A stretch of DNA of 64,000 nucleotides from Jaminaea rosea (GCF_003144245.1 NW_020289976.1:992001-1056000); one strand, 5' to 3'. Positions 51,679-62,735 are shown, counted from the first letter of the stretch. A program made the numbers and translations. Notes: a model not told the origin generated them from the sequence alone.

Positions 51679-53184
51679 TCAGTAGAGCCCGATGGTCCAC
51701 CCAATCTCGCTCTTGAGCTGTGTGCCCAACTTCTGAACACTACCCTGAATGGCCCGCAAGGCTTCGGCCCCCTCCGATGATCCCTGCTCTGCGGCTCCCG
51801 CCGACCTGTCACCATGCTGCTGCTGCTGCTGCTGCTTGCTCGCTTCGCACTCGGCCAGTAACTGCTCGATCCCCCTGAACCACGACACGACGACCTCTCG
51901 CCCGAGCATCTTACTCTCTACGTTAATGTCGTGGGAGATGCGGCCGAGGAGAGCGTCCCACGCGCCAAGAAGTAGAGGAAGCAGTGTGGTGACGATGAGG
52001 TTTGGCGAGTGAGGGGAGGAAAGCGAAGCGGGCAGAGCGCTGAGGAAGGTCGAGGGAGAAGACGATGACCACGCCGTACGTGCTTGCTCGCCGCTGCCAC
52101 TGAACATGCCCAGAGCCGTAGAGGGGACCGCCGGCAGCAAATCTCGCTGAATCTTGATCGTCCTGATCGTAATACTCAGCAGCAAGCTGAACATCGTACT
52201 GGGGTGCACGCCCTCATTCTGAGCACTCGTCTCTTCCTGCTTAGCGCGGAAGAACTCCATCCATCCCTGAATGCCCGCAACCATGTCCGCCACTGGGCTT
52301 CTGAGGCGATTCCAGGCGTACTCGGCGCGTACAGATCCGGAGCCAAAGGGAAGAGCCTGCTTGATGTCGCTTTCGTAGGCGTCGAGGGACTGATTCACTG
52401 ATTCGAGGGTCGGAATGGGTAGGAGTGAGTGAATGGTCGAGGAGAGTTCGGGTCGGAGCGAGAGGAGGGAGGAGAGGAGAGAAAGGAGATTGGCCTTGTC
52501 CAAGGAGGTGAGGAGCTTGCCCAAGTCGATGTTGCTCGATGACGGAGAGAATGAAGCGGTGGCTGATGCTGGGGTAGCTGATGAGGTCGCGTTAGCGCTG
52601 GGAAGGTCATCGCCCTTGTGCCATGCTGACGTCAAGCCTGAGCTGGAGCTAGAGCCTCCGGGTACATCGACTCCCGTCACTGCCCCAGGTCCAGCCCTGA
52701 TCCTCTTGGGCACCAGACTGCGACCAGCCATGGCGCGCCCCTCGGCAGTTGGTGTGTCTCGGTCCCTCGACGGGCTTCCCCTGATGCTGAGACCGCCCAT
52801 CTCTTCATCTTCGTCCTCATCCTCGAAACGTTTTCGCTTGCTCTCCGACTTGCGGAATTTGTCGGGCGGCGACAGTACGTGCGATGGTGACTCAAGTGGT
52901 TGATGAGAGGTAGATGCGTATGCTGACCCGCCGAATGAGGTATTCGATCCCCACTGCACCGAGGCTGGCAAGAGCGAAGGAGTCGAGCCCCATTGGACTG
53001 CTGGCGAGCTCTGCCAGCCCATCAGTCCTTTGGAAGCATTTGTCGCGGGCGATGCTGATGATGACTGGAACCAAGTTGCATCGTGAGATGAGGAGGAGGT
53101 AGAGGGGACGTTGCGGTGCGGCGTGGGTGGCGGTGATGGCTTAGACGCAGTCATCAGAGGGGATGCCGAGTAGGGAAAGGGCAT
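51679..53184 (-). CDS. STS1: Proteasome nuclear tethering factor STS1/Cut8
   Basis: Tethers proteasomes inside the nucleus and aids their import (Sts1 in budding yeast, Cut8 in fission yeast). It is one exon of 501 residues from ATG 53184. The N-terminal 220 residues are Ser/Pro-rich, with a basic KRKRFEDEDEDEE stretch like a nuclear signal. The folded part begins at about 230 with LLTSLDKANLLSLLSSLLS and LRPELSSTIHSLLPIPTLES, the core Cut8 signature. Then come the helical bundle (EYAWNRLRSPVADMV, MFSLLLSITIRTI, LIVTTLLPLLLGAWDALLG) and a final short helix. A Gln run (QQQQQQ) lies near the C-terminus. It is divergent from riboflavin synthase. Confidence 0.88.
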   Translation of the reverse strand: MPFPYSASPLMTASKPSPPPTPHRNVPSTSSSSHDATWFQSSSASPATNASKGLMGWQSSPAVQWGSTPSLLPASVQWGSNTSFGGSAYASTSHQPLESPSHVLSPPDKFRKSESKRKRFEDEDEDEEMGGLSIRGSPSRDRDTPTAEGRAMAGRSLVPKRIRAGPGAVTGVDVPGGSSSSSGLTSAWHKGDDLPSANATSSATPASATASFSPSSSNIDLGKLLTSLDKANLLSLLSSLLSLRPELSSTIHSLLPIPTLESVNQSLDAYESDIKQALPFGSGSVRAEYAWNRLRSPVADMVAGIQGWMEFFRAKQEETSAQNEGVHPSTMFSLLLSITIRTIKIQRDLLPAVPSTALGMFSGSGEQARTAWSSSSPSTFLSALPASLSSPHSPNLIVTTLLPLLLGAWDALLGRISHDINVESKMLGREVVVSWFRGIEQLLAECEASKQQQQQQHGDRSAGAAEQGSSEGAEALRAIQGSVQKLGTQLKSEIGWTIGLY

Positions 53185-53511
53185 GTTGTGCGGTGCGGAT
53201 GAGAGCGCAATCTACTAGCACGAGCGTCTACCTCGCCTCTGCTACGCTATGTTGGGTGGATTCGATGGAGATGGTGAAATGGGGCGTGAGGGGGTCAAAC
53301 GCCAAGGAGGTTCAAAAGTGCAATTTGGTCCACGTCTCTCTGGTCGGTCCAGCCGCCGCTTGCCTCTGACCGCTTGCAGCCTCAGCCCAGCCCATGAGCA
53401 TCCACGCGCTTTGCAACTCAGCACGGACGGCGACTTTTGGACCGGACTGGCTAGCCGTAAGCGGTCCGCTGCTACTTCTTCTTCTCCACCTCACCACCAG
53501 CATCGCCCGCC
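53185..53511. promoter_or_regulatory. Divergent promoter STS1 / RIB5
   Basis: A 327-bp gap between two divergent start codons. No specific element is recognised. Confidence 0.4.
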
Positions 53512-54421
53512 ATGTTCACAGGTCTCGTCGAGCTCCTCTGCACAATTACCGACGTACAGCCGCTCGACGCTTCGACCTCAGGTGGCGGCGGCTATTCCAT
53601 CGCCATCGGACAGGCAGGCCCAATCCTCGACGACTGCACAATCGGTGACTCGATCGCAGTCAATGGGGCTTGCCTCACTGTGACAGAATTCGATAAGGAT
53701 AGCTTCAAAATCGGCGCTGCGCCTGAGACACTCAAGAAGACGAACCTGGGCGAGCTCAAGATCGGGGACAGGGTCAACTGTGAGAGGGCAATGAAGGGGG
53801 AGAAGCGATTTGGTGGGCACTTTGTTCAAGGACACGTCGATACGACGGCCACTCTGCGGTCCGTCGTGCCCAATGGCAGTGCGTTGACGCTCACGCTGCG
53901 ACTCAACCACGCGCCGGGTACGCTGCCGCTTCCTTCGACCCTTTCGCCTTACATCATTCCAAAGGGATACGTCACGCTCGATGGCGCCTCCCTCACCCTT
54001 ATCGATGTCAGTCCGCCGGCCGGCGGCAGGCTACCCGCGAGCGAGGGCGAGAAGGACGAAGCCGCAGGCCAAGCGAATCAGGCTGAGATTGTCGAGTTCA
54101 GCGTCATGCTTATCAGCCACACGCAAGATGTCATCGGGCTCAGCAAGAAGAAGGCGGGGGAGACGGTCAACGTCGAGCTTGACGTGAGTGCGAGCGAGGG
54201 TTGGTGAGAAGAGGGGAATGGGGTGAATTACGCTGACAATCGTCCTCTACCTTCACACACGAACGCAGATGGTGGGCAAGTACGTCTCCCGATCCATCGA
54301 AATCTCAGCATCCTCAGCGATGCGCGCATCAGACGATCCAAATGGCCAAGCTGCTGCAGGCGAGGACGATGCACTTGTACGCTTGATCCGGCGCGAGGTA
54401 CAACGAGCGCTTGGCAAGTAG
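53512..54421 (+). CDS. RIB5: Riboflavin synthase
   Basis: Last step of riboflavin synthesis: dismutation of two 6,7-dimethyl-8-ribityllumazine molecules. Exons are 53512-54183 and 54269-54421 (85-nt intron, GTGAGT donor), for 274 residues. Two lumazine-binding halves are visible. The first starts MFTGLVELLCTITD and has NGACLTVTEF and the TNLGELKIGDRVNCERAM block. The second starts GGHFVQGHVDTTATL and has GYVTLDGASLTLID. The splice rebuilds the conserved ending NVELD + MVGKYVSRSI. A Glu/Ala-rich insert near residue 190 and a 40-residue C-terminal extension are additions to the usual 210-240 residues. It converges on DPB2 with 56 bp between stops. Confidence 0.95.
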
Positions 54422-54477
54422 AGATCTCAATGCAAGAACAAAGCCGATGCCACACGGATCTGCGTGTTGCGCCTTTC

Positions 54478-56539
54478 TCACGCTCTAGCCAGCTCACTCC
54501 TCTCCCCCCTCCCCGTCGCTGGGTAATACGTCGTCCACCCCGCACCACTTACCCCTAGTCTGTCATCCCCTCCCGCCATAGCCGCCGCGGACGTCGAGAC
54601 GGCGGCAGCGTTGAACGAGCCTGGATTAAAGACGTGGCACGACTCATAAGTGAGCTCGTAGTGTTCCGACGAGTCTGCCAGGATGAGAGCTGAGGGCATT
54701 GGGTAGAGGCGGAGCGTATGGTCATGCTCCCAGAGGACGGGACGCGCCTGTTGATTGAGCGGCGAGAGGTGAGCCTGGTCGAGGAGGGTGGAGACGAGCT
54801 GCGGCGGGAAACAAGGGAGGATATTAGCTTCGTGACCTTGTCAAGGTCGGCTTCTGTGAACGGACTGCACTCACAAACTTCTTCATCCCGCCCTCCTTGA
54901 TCTCCTTCCCCTCTCCCACGGCCACGCCGTTTCTCCTCATCCTTTCTAGCAAATCATCCCTGAATACGACCACGTCCTTGCCCCAGAAGCGCACTCTGCA
55001 CGGGTTCGAGACAAAGTGAACACGTTCCTGCACCTTGGTCCTTGACAAGTTGAGCTTGCTGGACAGGCGAGCATGGAAGGGATCCGATATGAGCGAGGGC
55101 AGGGCCTTGCGCGGGAGGAGCGGCGTGGCGAATGGGTCTGACGGCCCTGGGACCAAGAGGAAGTGACTTGTGGCAAAGAGAGTCGGGAAAGACGCCAACA
55201 AGTCAGCAAAGCCATTGAACGCCTCCTGATACTTGGTCAGCCCTCCGTCCGCCTTTCTTCTCCCCTCCTCCGAAAGGAAGTTGCCACAGAAGACCAGACA
55301 GAAGGGAACGAAGTCTGCATCAATGTAACCGCGCAGCACCGCCTTGAGAGAGTGAAAGGTGCGAGGCAGGTCCAAGTGCACGTCCGACAGGACAATAAAT
55401 GACAAGTCGCGGTGATGCCGCTGCAGAGAGTGGGAGAGGGACTGTTCTTCCTTGAGTGAGAGGACCCCCTTGCCTGTCCAGTCGATGTGTCCGTACATCT
55501 CGCGTGCGCGAGCGCGGGGCTCGCTCGGTGGGTGGCCGATGGCGTGAACGTGCAGCTTTTCGCCGTCCTCATCTGAATATCGGCCCTCAACGAGTACAAG
55601 AGCGCCGAGCGTGAAGATCCCCTCGCCAGGAATCGCCTGGGACATATCCAGCTCCACCCGCCCGTCCTCATCTTCCAGGCACCACCTGCCGTCTGGTGTG
55701 GTGGTAAGAACGCCGAAGAGGAGGAAGCGACCATTGGGTCTCCCCAACAGGTTTGAGGTCGAGGTCAGCTTCATCCACGAGTCGCTGCTGCGGGCTCGGA
55801 TTGAGCCGGGCAAGGGGGGACAGAAGTTCTCGTTGCGTAGAACCAAGGCACGTAGGGCTTGCAGACGATTGCGGATTGCGAGGGGCTTGGAGAGGGGTGG
55901 GGGCAGAATGGAGGCTTGTTGCGGAAGTCTGCGGGAGCGAAGAGAATGATAAGTCTAGCGGCCGATGAGCTAGGATGCCGGTAGCTGTGGCTTTTCTCAC
56001 TTGACAAAGGTCTTGGCCACCGAATCCCACTGCACCCTCGGCATGGCGAAGGAGTCGACGACGTCGAACCATCGATCCGGGGCCGGAGCTCCCTCCTCAT
56101 TCAGAATTGATTCATACTGCGTCCTGCTGATATCAGGATCGAGCACTGCAGCAGCAACACCCGTAGACGAGCCAGACCCGGCCTGCTGCCCATCAGCGAC
56201 GAGCTGCGAGTACACGTGCTGAAGCTGCTTGGCCGTCACGATGCTGCTGGCTCCTCCGCCTGCCTCTTCCAGCACTCCGAGGTCAAGGCAACCTTTGGCG
56301 AGGACCTCTACGGCTTCTCTCTGTGCCGCTTCAAGCTCATCGTCGCCTGGTGTGACGTGAAGAAGCTCGTGCTCGTCGAGGGTCGCAGCGATGAAAGTGA
56401 GGGCAGATGCGTGCAGCTGCAGCGAGTACTTCTTGGTGAAGGTCTGGAGCACTAGTCTGCGGATAGCCGGTGGTAGTGTTCTCGTAGAGGACGACGATGA
56501 TGCTAAAGTGGACGCTGATGCTGCTGTTGCGGCGGCCAT
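54478..56539 (-). CDS. DPB2: DNA polymerase epsilon subunit B (DPB2)
   Basis: Second-largest subunit of the leading-strand polymerase, which binds CMG helicase. Minus-strand exons are 56539-56001, 55928-54875 and 54798-54478 (introns 72 and 76 nt), for 637 residues. The N-terminal AAA-lid-like domain has [18 protein letters not shown]. The splice gives TFVK + LPQQASI. Then [20 protein letters not shown] precedes the OB fold ([27 protein letters not shown]). The inactive calcineurin-like domain starts [14 protein letters not shown], then [10 protein letters not shown]-like (here [12 protein letters not shown]), [29 protein letters not shown], and after the last splice [15 protein letters not shown] and [12 protein letters not shown]. 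The whole order is diagnostic. Confidence 0.95.
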
Positions 56540-57189
56540 GATGGCGCGATGCTGAGGGATGAAGGACTAGATCGGATCGAAGGTGAGAATGAGGTTGCAA
56601 GTCAAGTCCGGTGTTGGACGGACAGAGTGTCGAAACGGACCAAATGGGCGCGAGGCGCGACGCGTTTGGCCGGGCGCCCAGCTTTGAGCTCTACAGAGGT
56701 CATGTCATTGTGGCCATCAAGCAGACTGCATTCTTCTTAGAAGGCAGCGCATAGGCCCTTCGCGTGACTGGATTTTCATTACAGGCCCTCATGAGGGGCG
56801 TCCATCAGTATCGCAACATTTCGAAGTTTGAGGACGGTGCTGGCCATGAAAGAGCCCCTATCTGAGAGAGTGATTCCACTGAGTAGAGTCGTCATTCCGA
56901 AGCAGCAATACCGTCGACTCGCCAGCCCCGTCCTTGCTTATCTTGGCGTAATGGTGTCCCTTCGCCAGCTCTCGTCGCCATCAAGGCCAGCCACCTTCGC
57001 CGAATTGTCTCGATGTGCGGAAACACGCGTCGAGGAGCCAATTTGAGCAGCGACGTCGCCTCTTCAGCTCTTCCGTCCGTTGCTTGCCGCGCCTTTCCTC
57101 AGCACCACATTCCTCATGACAACAGCATCAACATAGGCAACGAGACTCCTTGATACAGCATCAGCACATTGTCCGGATAGCCGGCGGCT
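56540..57189. promoter_or_regulatory. Divergent intergenic region DPB2 / CTK3, 650 bp
   Basis: Promoters of both genes. No further gene, RNA or repeat is recognised. Confidence 0.4.
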
Positions 57190-58581
57190 ATGGAGGACAC
57201 CTTTCAAGTGCGCCTCGACTTTGTGTCGCTGCTGCGCCGCCTCAACGCCTCGCAGCAGTCGATCCATAAGGTCCTAGCCTTCGCAGATCGCCATGCCGCC
57301 AAATCATCGGGTGATATCTGGGACTGCCTCCTCTCCGAGTGTGGCAAAGCCAGTCTCTCTTCACGCTTGAACATCCTCTTCCTCCTCGACGCCCTCTTCA
57401 CCGACTATGCATCGTCACACAACAGCCAGAGCGCATCTCGAGCTCTGCTTCTCTCCAACTTCCGCTCCTTGGCGCAAAGGGACCTGCCTGCTCTCATTGA
57501 CGCTGTAGTGCCCTCAGACAGCTGGCAGGGCATCAAACTCAATTCAGCGGTGACGATCCAGGTCCTCACTTCGTGGAGGCTCAAGCGCCTCTTCCCGCAG
57601 GAGCACATAGCTGAGCTCCTCGAGACGATTGAGGAGAGAAAACGCAAGGCAGCAGAGGAGCATCACGACCCGGGTGAGGCGGAAAGCAATGGCTTGACTT
57701 TGACGAAGGATGAGGTCATGAGAAGGATAGAGGAGGATAGGGAAAGGCACAAGCGAATCCGTGAGAAGCTCTGGGTCCTACCACCGAAGTCCTACGTCGA
57801 TGCTGCGCGAGATAGCAAGCGTCGTGGCGCTTCTCCGTCGTCCGCCGCTGCGTCATACTCGGCGACAAAGCGACAGCGAGTCAAAGACGGTTCCGGCGAT
57901 GCAGAGTCAGCAACAACAGTGTCAGACCCATCTGTGGAAACGACTCTAGCGGGCGACCTCACCGCCACCCTCGCCGACGTGCACGAGATTCAGTTTGAGG
58001 AGCTCTGGGAGACGACATCGGATCTCAACGAGGATGACTTGGTGGCGTGGAAGGAGGAAGAAGAGGAACGATGGTGGGGCTCAGAGAAGCTGCATGAGCA
58101 GCGAAGATTAGAGGAAGAGGAACAAGCGGCAGCGGCAGCCAGGTTAGAGGAAGAGAAGCGTAAGAGAGAAGAGGAAGAGGCCGCAGCAGCTGCGGCGGCC
58201 GCGGCGGCAGAAGAAGCAGAGAAGAGGAGATTAGAAAGAGAGGAGAGGCAGGCGAGATGGGCTAGAGCGGCGCCGCCAGCGACAGAGCCAGATCCGAGAT
58301 CACGCTGGCCTCGTACTGATCCGCCGGGTAGGCCGCCGGCTGCGCCACGTAGCAGCGAGGACTCAAGGTGGCCATCAGCGCGCCCACCACCGCCTGGTCC
58401 GCCGCCTAGAGCACCTGCTCTTCATGCTGCCGCGTCGTCCACGCCGACCACATCGCGGTGGGACAGGAGACAAGGGCCGTACCCAGCCGCAGCCACACCG
58501 TCGACGGGGCCGAGCAGCAGATCGACGACGAACTATAGCACACCACCGACAGGGCCGGGCAGGAGAAGATGGGGTGGATGA
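57190..58581 (+). CDS. CTK3: CTD kinase subunit gamma (CTK3)
   Basis: Regulatory subunit of the CTDK-I kinase, which phosphorylates the RNA polymerase II C-terminal domain. It is one exon of 463 residues. The N-terminal helical domain is strongly like Ctk3: FQVRLDFVSLLRRLNASQQS, IWDCLLSECGKASLSSRLNI, LFLLDALF and a WQGIKLNSAVTIQVLTSWR segment. The second conserved patch is EVMRRIEEDRERHKRIRE, followed by LWVLPPKS. A short C-terminal patch (FEELWETTSDLNEDDL) lies near residue 275. After it come an Ala/Glu coiled coil and a long Pro/Arg/Trp-rich tail ending GPGRRRWGG that yeast Ctk3 lacks. It converges on the DNA methyltransferase with 48 bp between stops. Confidence 0.92.
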   Translation: MEDTFQVRLDFVSLLRRLNASQQSIHKVLAFADRHAAKSSGDIWDCLLSECGKASLSSRLNILFLLDALFTDYASSHNSQSASRALLLSNFRSLAQRDLPALIDAVVPSDSWQGIKLNSAVTIQVLTSWRLKRLFPQEHIAELLETIEERKRKAAEEHHDPGEAESNGLTLTKDEVMRRIEEDRERHKRIREKLWVLPPKSYVDAARDSKRRGASPSSAAASYSATKRQRVKDGSGDAESATTVSDPSVETTLAGDLTATLADVHEIQFEELWETTSDLNEDDLVAWKEEEEERWWGSEKLHEQRRLEEEEQAAAAARLEEEKRKREEEEAAAAAAAAAAEEAEKRRLEREERQARWARAAPPATEPDPRSRWPRTDPPGRPPAAPRSSEDSRWPSARPPPPGPPPRAPALHAAASSTPTTSRWDRRQGPYPAAATPSTGPSSRSTTNYSTPPTGPGRRRWGG

Positions 58582-58629
58582 ATGCAATCAAAGTCTAGCA
58601 CATGTCGTTCCGTCGCCTACTCATGCGCG

Positions 58630-61124
58630 CTACATGGCCCCTGCCTTGCGCTTTTCGCCGCGACGCTCGCTCTTCTCACCAGCAGAACTGCCTTGCGAGT
58701 CCCAGCTCTCGAGGAGACATCTCCCAATAGCCATACCCAGGGGCACCGGCACCGCGTTTCCGACCTGCTGCTGCACCTCATCCGGCGTCCCGTAGAAGGA
58801 CACAGAGTCAGGGAAGCCTTGCACGCGCATCCTTTCGCGCAAAGTTAGCGCTCGCGCAGCATTGTGATGTATGCACGGCCCATTGTACGCTCCAGGCGCA
58901 GCAGTCGTGAACAGCATAGGGCAGGGCTTGTCCGCCTCGATTCTGCGGTACGACCGGTCAGCGCGACGCACCTCGTCACGGATGCGGAGCCGTTCAGCCC
59001 TGTCCATCGGCGTCGTGCCGTCTCCCCATCCGCCGCCGGCGCTACCACCGGCGGGAGAAAAGGCGCTCTGCGACTCGAGTCGGCCAGGCGTGAGGTGCGG
59101 CCGGCCGACGTACGCGCTCGCCCAGCTTTCATGATTAGCGCCTCGTCTGAAGGGTAGCTGCACCACGCGCTCGATTTCCAGAGAACTGAAGCGGAGAGTT
59201 TGGTGCTGCGTCACACGGCCGGCGCTGCCCCATCGCATCAGCGCTTGAAAGACATTTTTCGGCGGCGACGAGTACGATTGCAAGCGTGGGCCAATGAGCG
59301 GGCGCTGCGAGTCGCCGGCATAGACGGGGATACCTTGCTTTCTTCGCCTCGCAAGCTCCTGGTCCTGCTGGGTCTCCTGAATAGCGGAGTGCGGGTCTTG
59401 CCAGTCCCAAATCGGCAGGTCGCTCAACGCAGACGCAACTGTGAGGGCAGGATGGGGTGCGCAACCCTCTGCAAACTCCTCGTCGGTGAAGCAGCGGTAC
59501 TGTCGAGGAGCCGCAGGTGTCGGCTCCAAAGTTACCTTCTCAATGGTGGTGGAAGGTAGCACATTTGTCGCCGTAGGATGGCGAGGCAGTGGCAGCCCCT
59601 CTCTGCTAGCCATCAGAATGATGCGATCGCGCATCGTGGCTGCACCGCACCTCGCAGCCTGGACATGCGACACCCGTACACCGTATCCCAGCTCAAGCAG
59701 CGTCATCACCAGCACCTTCAAAAAGCCCTGTCGCTCCTTGCCCACACTCATTGTTGGAGATATCATCCCCTCGACATTCTCCAGCACAAAATACGACGGG
59801 CGTAGAACCTCAACATAGCTCAGCACACTGAAGACCAGAAAGTTGCGCGGGTCCTCTGGATCTCGTCTGCGGTTCATTGCTGAGAAGCCTTGACAGGGAG
59901 TGCCGGCTGTGACGATGTCTGGGCGGGGTCGGTGGGATGCGGGCAGTTCAAGGAGCTCGGGCAGGAGATTGGCCACGTCGCACTCGTAGACGCGGAGCCT
60001 TTCTGCGCCAAAGGCATTGAGAAGGGTCTGCAAGGCTGCAGTGTCGGTTTCTACTGCCCACTTGGCTGCAGATAGGGTAGGATCAAGGAGGTCAGCAAGC
60101 CCAATCAAGGCCGTTGCCACGTCCGCTCACTCTTGATGCGCGGTCTCTGTCCAGCAGCGAGGTGCAAGCCCTGTGACAGACCGCCTGCGCCGCAGCAGAG
60201 GTCCAGACTCTTGAGGGACGGCCTTTCCGCGGCTGCGTTGCGTTGCAGCTCGCTGTCCTTGTCGCAGATCGAACAATTCATTGGCACGTCGCCTCGAGTT
60301 GCCCAGAAGATAGTGACGAGTCCCTTGATAACCTCGACGGGCGGTGTTGCCCATTCGGCGAGCACAACGGTGCACTTGTTCACCGCTTCTTTCTGCAAGT
60401 CCACGCAGGTGAACGCTTGTCCGCGCGGTCTTATTCGGTGACTTGAGTCACTTGCGAAGGGCTGGAGGCGGGCAATGGTACGCTCGCACTTCTGCTTCAG
60501 CGCCTCGATGCGGCAGATGAGGAATGGGCCAGGTCGCTCGTCGGGCAACAGGTAGACGAAGTCGTACTGGTGGAGCGTGAGGATTGTGGGCTTGGAGGGC
60601 GATTCGTGGCCAAGATGGCTAAAGTAGGGACCAATGTTCTCATCATGCTCGCGCCGGAGGATGTAAGACGAGGGGTCAAGGAGGTTGATAATGTCTAAAG
60701 CGCCGATATCTTGCACGCAGGCTGAGCACCAGGTTCAGGTCATCGTACAGGACTCCGCGTAAATCACATCAGACTCACGCGTAAGGAGCAGCTCATTCTC
60801 TCTCGCTCGCGGCCCCAAGATGTCCGTAGCCCGCACGACACCTCTCACGCGGAGCGTCTCGTCCTTCTCATCAACGATCTCGATCCTTGCGAGCTCGGGC
60901 AGCTTCGTCTTCGCCCACGGTTGAATGAACTCGACTATGTCGCCTTTGACGCGCCTGCCGATGGGGGCCATGAAGCGTAGCTTGGATGACCAGTCGACAG
61001 TAGCGTCGCTCACGCCATCGAGTGTTACGGTGTTGAAGAGTTTGGGATTGAGCTCCATCCTGTCCAGGACTTGCGCTACGATTGGCGTGACAGTGACCGA
61101 GGTGAAGGGGCTGCTGTCCGGCAT
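58630..61124 (-). CDS. C5 DNA methyltransferase with BAH-like N-terminus
   Basis: Cytosine-5 DNA methyltransferase of the DNMT1/DIM-2 type. Minus-strand exons are 61124-60779, 60709-60131 and 60065-58630 (introns 69 and 65 nt), for 786 residues. A CAG 12 bases upstream (exon 2 from 60721) is an alternative acceptor that adds four residues. The N-terminal 250 residues look like one or two BAH-type beta domains (IGRRVKGDIVEFIQP, YDFVYLLPDERPGPFLICRIE) followed by a CSICDKDSE cysteine pair. Catalytic motifs: I DLCCGAGGLSQG (about 283), IV GTPCQGFSAMNRRRD (nucleophile near Cys366), VI FVLENVEGM, VIII AARCGAATMRDRIILMA and X QQQVGNAVPVPLGMAIG. All key residues are present. Room upstream is only 79 bp, so no further exons fit. 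It lacks the long replication-foci region of animal DNMT1. Confidence 0.9.
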
Positions 61125-61203
61125 GTGGTATGATTCTACAGTGACTTAAAGGCGAGAGCGTGTCGCACGGGCAATGCTGAGTTGTTCAAAGTCGCCTCAG
61201 TCG

Positions 61204-62204
61204 CTACATGAATGATCCTGCGCTATCGTCACTCTCATCACCCTCGTCTTCCTCATCATCTGCCGCCGTATCTCCGGCCGCCTTAGCTTCCGCCTTGGCT
61301 CGCGCTGCACGATCCTTCTCGTACCGCTTGGCTGCCTTGCTCTCCTCAATTGCCTCGCTCGAATACACTGGGTGAGAAGTGACGGCGCGAGAGAGCTATG
61401 AGCGGAGTGCACGTTACGGTAGCTCGCGAGTAGGCGTGGCCACTTACAGCTTGAGTAGTCGCGTGCTTTACGGTCGGCATCGCGCTGCCTCTCCTCTGCA
61501 AGACGAGCGTTACGCTAGGTTGTAAGACAAGGTCAGCGACGATCAACAAGAAACGGGCATGCTCTACGTTTCGAATTCACCTCTTCCGTAGCCTTTGCCT
61601 TCTTTTCACGTCCCTTCTGCCTTTCTCTATCTTGTCTAACAGCCTCATGATCGACTTGAACAGTCTTCTTCGTCTTGTTGAGCCGATTGACTATAGCATT
61701 TTCACGCTCTTTGACGAGATAGCGCTTGACCTTGTGCTGGCTATGAAAGGACACCGTTCCCGTGGCAAAGTCGCCCCGCTTCATCACATTGGCCGCAGGC
61801 GTGTAGATGATCCTGTGAGAAGCGTCAGCTTTTCTGCGGATCCGGCAGCTACATATGACTCTATTCACTGTGTGTTCTTCTCCTTGTTCCCCTGTATCGA
61901 GTTTGCCTTGGTCAGCTGCCCGAGATCCTCAAGTAAGGCTGCCGGTATGGCCTCCCACGTCATGCCCTGAGGCATGCGCAGGTAGACGTGTGCGCTGGAT
62001 AGCTTGTCAACCTGTCAGAGAAGAAGCATTCAGAAGCTGTCATTCAGTCGAGAGTGTTATCTTCAGCCTCGCCTAACTACTGACGTGGAACCACACGTCC
62101 TCCTCGAAAGCATACTTGAGCAGATCCTCGTTCTCAAATTTGTCGATGCCCATATAGATCGTGACCGGCGGGTCGAGAGCCCTCGATTCGAAGAAGAGGA
62201 CCAT
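61204..62204 (-). CDS. JLP2: CCDC25/JLP2-like protein (NFACT-R domain)
   Basis: Small protein of the CCDC25/Jlp2 family with an NFACT-R (DUF814) domain. Relatives associate with ribosome quality control, and the human one is a membrane DNA sensor. Five minus-strand exons, 62204-62085, 62011-61869, 61812-61581, 61514-61448 and 61367-61204 (introns 73, 56, 66 and 80 nt), keep frame for 241 residues. The spliced protein reads [37 protein letters not shown] + [31 protein letters not shown] + [15 protein letters not shown], then a basic coiled coil, RKARDYSS + [11 protein letters not shown] and an acidic end closing in GSFM. The first donor is GTCAGT and the second GTGAAT, both weaker than most in this window. 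It is tandem with the DNA methyltransferase (79 bp). Confidence 0.93.
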
Positions 62205-62425
62205 GACGATGAGCGATCTTGAAGATTCTCGCCGGTCTTTCTTCTGGCTTGCTCTTGCGCAAACTCGACTTGAGAGCTGTACCGTGGTGTCTTGTCGTGA
62301 AGTGAAGTCGGGAAGATCAGAAGATCGCCGGCGGCACCTCTCGCTCTCTCGATCACGCGCAGCCTTCGGCGGCTTCAATAAAACCACCGGCCATTCACCC
62401 ATTGCCAAACCTTGACAGGCCACCA
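62205..62425. promoter_or_regulatory. Upstream region of the CCDC25-like gene, 221 bp
   Basis: Start-codon side of the minus-strand CCDC25-like gene and possibly of the small plus-strand gene at 62426. No element is recognised. Confidence 0.35.
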
Positions 62426-62735
62426 ATGGCGATCGTGGAGGACACAGACTGTCATCGCTGTCAGAACAGATTGACAATGCAGACGTTTGCTTTGCTCGGG
62501 CTCCTAAATGGCGTGCTCAGCTATCATCAGTCAGCTGCGATGTCGGGTGAGCGCGAGGCGCAAAGGCGGTGCGGCAGGGCGTGGCGCAAGATCCGGCCTT
62601 CGACACCTCCATCAGAAGGTAGTCACCGACGTCTGATCCGTAGTCATAGGCGCCTCTGACGACCTGGCAGTAAAGACGCGAGAAGGACATTTCAGACTGC
62701 CTGGCTTTGCCGCCGAGGGGCTCACTGAAGATTGA
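62426..62735 (+). CDS. Possible 70-residue protein with one intron
   Basis: Tentative small gene, not recognised. Exon 1 (62426-62546) opens at an ATG with A at -3 ([13 protein letters not shown]) and contains a hydrophobic stretch ([16 protein letters not shown]). A GTGAGC donor follows ATG TCG G. A TAG acceptor at 62642-62643 after CTGAT gives exon 2 (62644-62735), in frame, reading [16 protein letters not shown] then [14 protein letters not shown] and a stop. The intron would be 97 nt, a little longer than its neighbours, and the CTGAT sits close to the acceptor. The evidence is only the kept frame and plausible sites. It could equally be noncoding promoter sequence. Confidence 0.3.
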
